Shown piece after piece: positions 57,349 through 64,000 of a stretch of DNA of 64,000 nucleotides. The stretch comes from Christensenella sp964438705. GTDB taxonomy: Bacteria; Bacillota; Clostridia; Christensenellales; Christensenellaceae. The stretch spans positions 62,001-126,000 of the forward strand of contig CAYTKQ010000003.1 of the NCBI GenBank assembly GCA_964438705.1. Direction: 5' to 3'. The notes under the pieces are model-generated. The model did no database searches. It was given only the letters and a program-made list of their open reading frames with translations, and was not told the DNA's origin. Made by a program: the position numbers and the translations under genes. Each line of letters begins with the position of its first letter. Position 1 is the stretch's first letter.

Positions 57349-59451
57349 TTGGCAACCTCTCATGTAATCGTCACACGGAAAAGACTGCTGGTATTGCTGA
57401 TCATATTGATCGTTTTGATTATCCTGCTCATGACGCGAGTGGGATATTGGTCTTTATGGAAAGGCGACTGGCTGAAGGTGCAGGCGGAGCAGCAGTGGGT
57501 AAAGGATACTGAGGTGAGCGCAAAGCGCGGATCGATCATGGACCGCAACCAGCAGATGCTCGCGCAGAGCGCGGCAGCGGACACCGTTGTGCTTCTGCCG
57601 GAAAAAATTGCAAAGGCTGAAAATGCCAACGCGATCGCGGACCAGCTTTCGCAGATACTTGGGATGGATCGCAATGAAATCTACACAAAGGCGACCGATT
57701 CGAAGAAAAAAGAGATTTGGCTGAAACGGCAGGTTACGCTGGAGCAATCGAACGCGATCGAGGCACTCAACTTAAAGGGCGTTGCGTTTCGTGATGATGT
57801 GAAGCGGTTTTATCCAAATAAGGATTTTGCGTCTCAGGTGATCGGATACACCAATATGGACGGTGTGGGGCAGACAGGCATCGAAAAACGCTACAACACG
57901 ACGCTTGCTGGGCGTTCGGGCCGACAGGTGGCGGAAACGGCCAAAGACGGCAGCGGCGTTCCAAACGGACAGGAGATGCAGATTCAGCCGCAGGACGGAT
58001 TGAACGTGGTACTGACGGTTGACGAAATCACGCAGAGCTTTCTGGAAAGCGCATGCAAAAAGCTTTATGAAGCGCAATCGCCTGAGAGTGTGCAGGGGCT
58101 TGTGCTGGATGTGACCAACGGGGAAGTGCTGGGCATGGCAAATCTGCCGGAGTTTGATTTAAATTCTCCTCCGCGCGAAGATGCGGCGGCACTGAGTGCT
58201 TTGTCCGTCAATAATATCACCGCCACCCCTTACGAGCCGGGAGATGTTTTTACATTGTTCACAACGGCGGCGGCAATCGACAGTGGGAACGTCGCGGGAG
58301 AATATACATGCAACGGATTTGCGACATTGGGCGGAGAGATCATATCATGCAGCGCCGCACACGGTACGCAGGATGTTGGGAAGGTGCTGGCGGATCATTG
58401 CAGCGTGGGCGCGGCGACGCAGGCGGACGCGATGCAGAAGGAAACGTTTTATCAGTATTTAAAGGGATTTGGGTTTGGGCAAAGGACAGGGATCGACCTT
58501 TCAAGCGATACGGCAGGGGATGTGATGGGAAAGCGTTATGCGCGCGACGCCAATGTTGCGATGATGGGCGCGGGCGAGAGCATGAAGGTTTCCCAAATAC
58601 AGCTTGCGAGTGCGGCTGCTTCGCTCGTCAACGGCGGGACGCTTTACACCCCAAAGATGGTTTTGGGACTTTCGGACGCGGATGGAAATATGACGGAAAA
58701 ATATGACCCGCAGGCGAAGGGGCAGACAGTTTCAGCGGACACGGCAACACAGCTGAGAGGATTTATGCAGAGCATGGCGCAATCGGACAAAGGGATACAG
58801 ATTCCCGGATATGCCGTCGGGATCATGTATGGATCGTCGCAATATTATCAGGATGGCGCGGCGGTGCAGGACAAAGAAGTATCGACCTATATTGCGTATG
58901 CGCCTGCCGACAACCCAAAATATATGGTCATGATCACCGCGACCGGCGTTGCGAAAACGGAAAACAGTGCGACTATATGTGCACCATATGTACAAGAAAC
59001 GCTGACGGGCGCTCTGAAAAACGGAAACATCATGCCGGATGAAAATGTCCGGGGACAAGAAAAGGTGACGCTGCCCAACCTTGTGGGCATGGATTTGCAA
59101 ACGGCACGCGATACGCTGGCGGGTCTTCGTTTGCAGGCTTCCTTTGATGGGAGTGGCACCGTGCAAAGCCAGATGCCGGAAGCGGAAACAGAAGTTTATC
59201 AAAACAGTGCGGTACAGCTTGTGATGGAGACAAAAACGACGCAGCCGCCATCTGAGGACAAAGCGGTCGTGCCCGATTTTCAGGGCATGAGCATAACAGA
59301 GGCGCGCGATGCGGCAATCGCCTCCGGTCTTATTTTCGTCGTGCGGGGAGATGGGAAAGCGCAAAGTCAATCGCTGGCGGCAGGCTCACAGGTGGAAAAG
59401 GGAAGCACGGTGGTCGTGGAGTTCAAACTACAAATTGCGTCCGGACAGTAG
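57349..59451 (+). CDS. PBP2/FtsI/SpoVD-like protein with PASTA domains and no catalytic motifs
   Basis: A 700-residue class B penicillin-binding protein homologue, encoded where ftsI/spoVD stands. One N-terminal membrane helix (13-27), a dimerisation domain (KRGSIMDRNQQMLAQSA, GQTGIEKRYNTTLAGRSGRQ), a transpeptidase-fold domain (about 240-550) and two C-terminal PASTA domains (565-700). The active site is lost: the expected EPGSTFK reads EPGDVFT (Asp299, Thr302 for Ser and Lys), the SxN motif reads HCS (350-352), and KTG reads MYG (493-495). The frame is intact, so this is not a recent pseudogene. It is probably a structural or regulatory divisome part. TTG start with AAGGAG upstream. Confidence 0.9.
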   Translation: MATSHVIVTRKRLLVLLIILIVLIILLMTRVGYWSLWKGDWLKVQAEQQWVKDTEVSAKRGSIMDRNQQMLAQSAAADTVVLLPEKIAKAENANAIADQLSQILGMDRNEIYTKATDSKKKEIWLKRQVTLEQSNAIEALNLKGVAFRDDVKRFYPNKDFASQVIGYTNMDGVGQTGIEKRYNTTLAGRSGRQVAETAKDGSGVPNGQEMQIQPQDGLNVVLTVDEITQSFLESACKKLYEAQSPESVQGLVLDVTNGEVLGMANLPEFDLNSPPREDAAALSALSVNNITATPYEPGDVFTLFTTAAAIDSGNVAGEYTCNGFATLGGEIISCSAAHGTQDVGKVLADHCSVGAATQADAMQKETFYQYLKGFGFGQRTGIDLSSDTAGDVMGKRYARDANVAMMGAGESMKVSQIQLASAAASLVNGGTLYTPKMVLGLSDADGNMTEKYDPQAKGQTVSADTATQLRGFMQSMAQSDKGIQIPGYAVGIMYGSSQYYQDGAAVQDKEVSTYIAYAPADNPKYMVMITATGVAKTENSATICAPYVQETLTGALKNGNIMPDENVRGQEKVTLPNLVGMDLQTARDTLAGLRLQASFDGSGTVQSQMPEAETEVYQNSAVQLVMETKTTQPPSEDKAVVPDFQGMSITEARDAAIASGLIFVVRGDGKAQSQSLAAGSQVEKGSTVVVEFKLQIASGQ

Positions 59452-59468
59452 AACGATACAACATTTTG

Positions 59469-59477
59469 TGGTATAAT
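59469..59477 (+). promoter_or_regulatory. Extended -10 promoter before murE
   Basis: TGGTATAAT (TG, one base, then a perfect TATAAT) in the 55-base gap between the PBP gene and murE. There is no good -35 box, as is usual for extended -10 promoters. It could give murE-mraY-murD-ftsW a supply independent of mraZ. Confidence 0.6.
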
Positions 59478-59506
59478 AAAATCCGAATTTCGGGAGGATA
59501 CGGAAA

Positions 59507-60964
59507 ATGAATCTGAAAGAGCTGTTTCACGGCATGAGCTGTGAGCTATATGGCGACAAAGAAACGGAGGTCAGGGATCTCCAGTATGATTCGCGCAGCG
59601 TGCACAGGGGAGACTTGTTCTTTTGCATTTCCGGTTTTGCCGAGGATGGACATAAATACGCGCCGGATGCGGTAAAGAAAGGTGCGGCGGCGCTCGTTGT
59701 TACGGAGCGTCTGGACGACATCGATATCCCGCAGGTCGTCGTGAAAAATGACCGGGAAGCGATGGCGTTTGCCGCTTGCCGTTTTTTCAATTACCCCGCA
59801 CGCCGCATGAAGATGATTGGCGTGACAGGAACAAACGGAAAAACGACGACGACTTATATGATCAAAGCGATTGCAGAGCAGGCCGGAATGAAGGTGGGGC
59901 TCATTGGCACGATCCAAAACATGATCGGCGACAAGGAGATTCATACCGAGCGTACAACGCCGGAATCCATCGATTTGCAGAGGTTGCTTTGCCAGATGGC
60001 GGACGAAGGCTGCGAAGTGCTTGCGATGGAAGTGTCCTCGCATTCCCTCGTGCTGAAGCGGGTATATGGGATCGATTTTGATATTGGGATATTCACCAAC
60101 CTCACGCAGGATCACCTTGATTTTCATGAGACGTGGGACAATTACATTCAGGCCAAGAGCATGCTGTTTGAGCAGTCTGAAATTTCAGTCATCAACATTG
60201 ACGACGACAGTGCCGCCTACATGATGGGCGCGGCCAAGCGCGAAGTGATGAAGTACAGCGTGCTGCAGCCCATTCAATACGCGGCCAAGGATGTGGAGAT
60301 CACGCACGAAAAAACGAAGTTTGCGGTGGAGGTAGATGGAAGAGACCTGCACATTGAAATCGGCATCCCGGGTTATTTCACCATATATAACGCGATGGGG
60401 GCGATCGTCGCGGCAAACGCGGCGGGGATCGACGGCTATTGCATCGAGCAGGGCCTCAAAAAAATGAAGCCGGTGGCGGGGCGGTTTGAACCGCTCGATA
60501 CACACGGACGGGAGTTTAGCCTCATCCTCGATTACGCGCATACGCCGGACAGCCTGAAAAATGCGCTGGACACAGCGAAAAGCTTTGCCACCGCGCGCGT
60601 GGTGACGATCTTTGGGTGCGGCGGCAACCGGGATTCATCAAAACGGGCGATGATGGGACGGATTGCGGGAGAACGTTCCGATTTCACGATCATCACCTCC
60701 GACAACCCCAGATTTGAGGAGCCTGCGGCAATCATGGCGCAGATCGAAGAGGGCATGAAGGAGACCGATGGAGAATATATTTGCATTGAAAATCGCAGGG
60801 AAGCGATTGAATATGCGATCCGCAACGCAAAGAAGGACGACGTGATTCTGCTGGCAGGAAAAGGCCATGAGGATTATCAGGAAATAAAAGGCGTCAAGCA
60901 TGACTTTGACGAAAAGGTCGTTGTGGAAGAGATCATGAGCAGGATTGCGCCTGTCAAGAAATAA
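59507..60964 (+). CDS. murE: UDP-MurNAc-tripeptide ligase MurE (meso-DAP type)
   Basis: A 485-residue Mur ligase adding the third amino acid of the stem peptide. P-loop MIGVTGTNGKTTTTYMIKAI, TTPESIDLQRLL, EVSSHSLVLKRVYGIDFDIG, FTNLTQDHLDFH. The amino acid specificity motif DNPRFEEP is the DNPR form typical of enzymes adding meso-diaminopimelate rather than lysine. CGGGAGGA precedes the ATG. It is followed by mraY; the usual murF is absent. Confidence 0.97.
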   Translation: MNLKELFHGMSCELYGDKETEVRDLQYDSRSVHRGDLFFCISGFAEDGHKYAPDAVKKGAAALVVTERLDDIDIPQVVVKNDREAMAFAACRFFNYPARRMKMIGVTGTNGKTTTTYMIKAIAEQAGMKVGLIGTIQNMIGDKEIHTERTTPESIDLQRLLCQMADEGCEVLAMEVSSHSLVLKRVYGIDFDIGIFTNLTQDHLDFHETWDNYIQAKSMLFEQSEISVINIDDDSAAYMMGAAKREVMKYSVLQPIQYAAKDVEITHEKTKFAVEVDGRDLHIEIGIPGYFTIYNAMGAIVAANAAGIDGYCIEQGLKKMKPVAGRFEPLDTHGREFSLILDYAHTPDSLKNALDTAKSFATARVVTIFGCGGNRDSSKRAMMGRIAGERSDFTIITSDNPRFEEPAAIMAQIEEGMKETDGEYICIENRREAIEYAIRNAKKDDVILLAGKGHEDYQEIKGVKHDFDEKVVVEEIMSRIAPVKK

Positions 60965-60988
60965 ACTGAACCGAGGGGAACACGCTCC

Positions 60989-62014
60989 ATGAATTTTATG
61001 ATATACATGCTGCTGACGATCATTGTTGCGTTTTTGATCACGTTTGTGGCTTCAAAAATTCTCATTCCTTTATTGAAGCGCGCGAAGGCAGGGCAGCACG
61101 TGCGCGACGATGGTCCGCAGACGCATCTGGTGAAGGAAGGAACGCCCACGATGGGCGGCATCGCGATGATGGTGGGAATCATTGCCGCGAGCTTTGTTTT
61201 CTCGTCGGGGGACATCAAATATACGCTGTTTTCCGTGATTACGGTTTTGGCTTTCGCGCTGATCGGTTTTTTGGACGATGGGCTCAAACTGTTCAAAAAG
61301 CGCTCGCTTGGTTTGCGCGCGTGGCAAAAGATTGTTTTTCAGCTCGTTGCGGCGGCGATCGTCGCGTGCCTGGCATACTTTTGGTTGGGGATCGATTTTG
61401 TGCAGATACCCGTCACAGCGGACAAATGGTCGATGGGCATTGGTTTTATTCCGTTTACGATGTTTGTACTGATTGCGATGGTGAACAGTGTAAACCTGAC
61501 GGATGGGCTGGATGGCCTTGCGACGGGGCTGACGCTCATCAATTCCGGCACGTTTCTGCTGATGTTTTTGATGAGTATGATCGGTGCGGTGAGCCTTGTT
61601 GGGATAACAGGGATGAGCGCGGGAGCGGGAGACATATTCAATTTGACGATGTTTACGGCTGCGATCACCGGATCGTGCCTCGCGTTTTTGTACTTCAACG
61701 CGCACCCTGCCAAAGTGTTTATGGGTGATACTGGTTCGTTTGCACTGGGTGCGGCGCTCACAGCGGTGGGGATTGCCTCCGGATTGCAGTTATTTCTTGC
61801 GATCATGGGCTTTATGTTTGTGCTTTCCGCAGTGTCCGTCATCATACAGGTGGGCTCATTCAAACTGCGGGGGAAACGCGTGTTTCGCATGGCGCCGCTG
61901 CATCATCACTTTGAGCTGGGCGGAGCCAGTGAAACAAAGGTGGTCGCGGGGTATATGGTTGCGACGATTTTGTTGGGGATCGGAGCATGGTTGTTGTTTT
62001 TCATCTCGTTATAA
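60989..62014 (+). CDS. mraY: Phospho-MurNAc-pentapeptide transferase MraY
   Basis: A 341-residue polytopic membrane enzyme making lipid I from UDP-MurNAc-pentapeptide and undecaprenyl phosphate. Motifs: DDGPQTHLVKEGTPTMGGIA, FLDDGLKLFKKRSLGLRAWQ, NSVNLTDGLDGLATG, FMGDTGSFALGAAL and the HHHFELGG loop. GAGGGGAA lies eight bases before the ATG. Next to murD. Confidence 0.97.
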   Translation: MNFMIYMLLTIIVAFLITFVASKILIPLLKRAKAGQHVRDDGPQTHLVKEGTPTMGGIAMMVGIIAASFVFSSGDIKYTLFSVITVLAFALIGFLDDGLKLFKKRSLGLRAWQKIVFQLVAAAIVACLAYFWLGIDFVQIPVTADKWSMGIGFIPFTMFVLIAMVNSVNLTDGLDGLATGLTLINSGTFLLMFLMSMIGAVSLVGITGMSAGAGDIFNLTMFTAAITGSCLAFLYFNAHPAKVFMGDTGSFALGAALTAVGIASGLQLFLAIMGFMFVLSAVSVIIQVGSFKLRGKRVFRMAPLHHHFELGGASETKVVAGYMVATILLGIGAWLLFFISL

Positions 62015-62035
62015 GTACGCTTCGGGAGGCCTACT

Positions 62036-63391
62036 ATGGATTACAAAAATAAGAAGGTGCTGGTGATTGGCATGGCGAAAAGCGGGGTTTCCTCTGCGGC
62101 GTTGCTGTGCAAGCTGGGCGCGGACGTCACCATATATGATGTGAAAAAGGCGGAGGATTTACCGGAAAACGCGCTTGCTGAGCTGAAAGGGTATTCCTAT
62201 CGGGATATGCTTGGGAAAGACCCCATCGATCTGATCGACGAGATGGATGTTCTTGTTTTGAGCCCGGGCGTACCGCTGGGTCTGCCGTTTATACGTAAGG
62301 CATATGAGCTGAAAAAGATGGTCATTGCTGAAATAGAGTTGGGGTTTGCCGTTTCCAAGGCTGACTTTATCGCGATTACAGGAACGAACGGGAAGACGAC
62401 CACGACGGCTTTGACCGGAGAAATTTTTAAGAATGCAGGCATTCCCACGCATGTGCTGGGCAATATTGGCGTACCGATCACGCAGGAAGCGATGAAAACA
62501 AAGCCGGGAGACGTTGTGGTCGCAGAGACTGCGGCGCTGCAGCTCGATACGATCGTGGATTACCACCCCAGAGAAAGCGCGATCCTCAATATTACGGAGG
62601 ATCATCTGGACCGTTACGGCACGATGGAGAACTATATTGCCGCCAAGGCAAAAATTTTCAAAAATCAGGGACCGGAAGATTACTGTGTGCTGAATTATGA
62701 CAATGCGCTTGTCAGGGATATGGCGGATGAGATCAAGGCAAAGGTGATTTGGTTCAGCGCGGATCACGAGGTGGAGAACGGAGCGTTTGTACGCGAAGCT
62801 AATATTTGCTTTCGACTCGACGGCAAGGAAACGAAGATACTTCCGGTGCAGGAGGTGCGCATCCCGGGGCATCATAATCTGGAAAACGCTCTCGCGGCAA
62901 CGGCGCTCGCGTGTCTTTACGGAATAAAGACCAATGTGGTGGCGCACACGCTGCGCACCTTCCCGGGCGTTGAGCACAGGATCGAATTTGTTAGGACGGT
63001 GAACGGCGTTACGTTTATCAATGATTCCAAGGGCACGAACACGGATGCGACGGAAAACGCGATCCGGGCGATGACGGCGCCGACCGTGCTGATTTTGGGT
63101 GGATATGACAAAAAGAGCGACTTTGTGCCGCTTTACCGCGCGTTTACCCCGATGATCAAGGCTGTGATCGTGCTGGGGGACACGGCCGGCAAGCTGATCG
63201 AGGCGGCGGAGCAGTGCGGATACCAGAACTACATCCGGGCGAACGGCTTTGAGGACGCGGTATTGAAGGCTTACAGCATTGCAGATGAGGGAGACAATGT
63301 GCTGCTTTCACCCGCATGCGCAAGCTGGGATATGTTTCAAAATTTTGAGGAGCGGGGACGTATTTTTAAGGAAATCGTAAATGGACTTTGA
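62036..63391 (+). CDS. murD: UDP-MurNAc-alanine-D-glutamate ligase MurD
   Basis: A 451-residue Mur ligase adding D-glutamate. N-terminal Rossmann-like domain (KKVLVIGMAKSGVSSAALLC), P-loop FIAITGTNGKTTTTALTGE, ILNITEDHLDRYGTMENY, and the C-terminal FINDSKGTNTDAT and LLSPACASWDMFQNFEERG. It lies 21 bases after mraY; ftsW follows after two bases. Confidence 0.97.
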   Translation: MDYKNKKVLVIGMAKSGVSSAALLCKLGADVTIYDVKKAEDLPENALAELKGYSYRDMLGKDPIDLIDEMDVLVLSPGVPLGLPFIRKAYELKKMVIAEIELGFAVSKADFIAITGTNGKTTTTALTGEIFKNAGIPTHVLGNIGVPITQEAMKTKPGDVVVAETAALQLDTIVDYHPRESAILNITEDHLDRYGTMENYIAAKAKIFKNQGPEDYCVLNYDNALVRDMADEIKAKVIWFSADHEVENGAFVREANICFRLDGKETKILPVQEVRIPGHHNLENALAATALACLYGIKTNVVAHTLRTFPGVEHRIEFVRTVNGVTFINDSKGTNTDATENAIRAMTAPTVLILGGYDKKSDFVPLYRAFTPMIKAVIVLGDTAGKLIEAAEQCGYQNYIRANGFEDAVLKAYSIADEGDNVLLSPACASWDMFQNFEERGRIFKEIVNGL

Positions 63392-63393
63392 GC

Positions 63394-64000
63394 ATGCAGA
63401 AAAAAAGCATTTTACAAAAAGGCTCGATTGATTATTCTTTGCTGATCGTGACGCTGATTTTGATCGCGTTTGGGCTCATCATGGTGTTCAGCGCGAGCTA
63501 TTATATGGCACAGGCCTCGAAGGACTACGATTACGATGGGCTGTACCTATTCAAAAAGCAGCTGTTTGGTGCGGCGCTCGGCCTTGCGGTCATGATCTTT
63601 TTGGCGTTTTTCGACTATAAGAAGCTGTATAAGCTGCGTTATGTCTTTCTCGTGATTGCCGGCGTATTACTGATCGCGGTGCTGCTGCCCGGGGTGGGAG
63701 TCGAATTGAACGGCTCTTCGCGGTGGCTGCGGATTGCGGGATTCAGCGTGCAGCCTGCGGAGATCGCGAAGTTTGCGCTGATCATCTTCATTGCCGCATC
63801 CGTTTACATGAACCGGAAGCGGATGGACACCTTTCGGTACGGACTCGTGCCGCCGCTCATCATGCTTGTGCCGCTCTGTCTGCTGCTGTTTAAACAGCCG
63901 AACTTTTCGGCGATCGTCGTGCTGTGCGCGCTCACCTTCATCATGGTGTTTGTGGGCGGTGCAAAGGGCTGGCATCTTGCGGCAATCGGCGGCGTTGGCG
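63394..64000 (+). CDS. ftsW: SEDS-family glycosyltransferase FtsW, 3' end cut off
   Basis: The first 202 residues of a SEDS protein, open to the right edge. It begins MQKKSILQKGSIDYSLLIVT, has several membrane helices, and contains the family hallmark NGSSRWLRIAGFSVQPAEIA and the following KFALIIFIAA. FtsW polymerises lipid II into glycan strands and normally works as a pair with a class B PBP such as FtsI. It begins two bases after the murD stop. The catalytic region beyond the edge cannot be checked. Confidence 0.93.
   Translation, partial: MQKKSILQKGSIDYSLLIVTLILIAFGLIMVFSASYYMAQASKDYDYDGLYLFKKQLFGAALGLAVMIFLAFFDYKKLYKLRYVFLVIAGVLLIAVLLPGVGVELNGSSRWLRIAGFSVQPAEIAKFALIIFIAASVYMNRKRMDTFRYGLVPPLIMLVPLCLLLFKQPNFSAIVVLCALTFIMVFVGGAKGWHLAAIGGVG

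Noticed and set aside
57349..59451. Pseudogene or frameshift as the explanation for the missing PBP motifs
   Set aside because: The frame is intact for 700 codons, with normal flanking family segments on both sides of each altered motif and two intact PASTA domains. A frameshift would garble longer stretches.

Overview
The window looks like a chromosomal segment of a fermentative, strictly anaerobic Firmicute of the class Clostridia. The evidence is gene order (lepA-hemW-hrcA-grpE-dnaK-dnaJ-prmA-rsmE-mtaB; mraZ-rsmH-ftsL-PBP-murE-mraY-murD-ftsW), a CIRCE heat-shock operator, AGGAGG-type ribosome binding sites, many TTG starts, pyruvate phosphate dikinase, an Ech-type energy-converting [NiFe] hydrogenase and a MurE of the meso-diaminopimelate type. 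Base composition is near 50% GC. Genus cannot be read from the sequence. I saw no rRNA, tRNA, CRISPR array, insertion sequence or prophage.

Region 1 (1-16450) is the accessory part. After the end of a sensor histidine kinase come two LacI-family regulators around a ThuA-like gene, then an eight-gene sugar operon (lipoprotein binding protein, two-domain ATPase, two permeases, DUF4432 protein, BtpA/SgcQ protein, PfkB kinase, TIM-barrel epimerase). Three near-identical CG-centred palindromes (TTTAAAGCGKTTTAA) lie before both regulators and before the operon and probably tie them into one regulon. A separate strong promoter then drives a microcompartment vertex-type protein (EutN/CcmL), methylthioribose-1-phosphate isomerase and a class II aldolase with a C-terminal amphipathic helix resembling an encapsulation peptide. 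Together they look like a DHAP-shunt-type salvage module linked to a bacterial microcompartment, the best candidate for an undescribed system here.

Region 2 (16450-19240): an unassigned GC-rich stretch, then phosphoglucomutase and a LUD-domain protein on the minus strand. Region 3 (19240-40840) is mostly core housekeeping: EF4, HemW, the HrcA heat-shock operon, rRNA/tRNA modification, S21, then PhoH, PgpH, YbeY, a diacylglycerol kinase-PAP2 fusion, Era, RecO, PPDK and a secreted NlpC/P60 enzyme.

Region 4 (40890-50950, minus strand) is one long operon echABCDEF-hypAFCDE, encoding a ferredoxin-linked, ion-pumping hydrogenase with most of its maturation machinery; hypB and a maturation protease gene are absent. 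Region 5 (51060-64000) holds Lon, EngB, a metallophosphoesterase and the division/cell-wall cluster. The PBP2/FtsI-like protein of that cluster has lost all three catalytic motifs of a transpeptidase, and murF is missing between murE and mraY. ftsW runs off the right edge.
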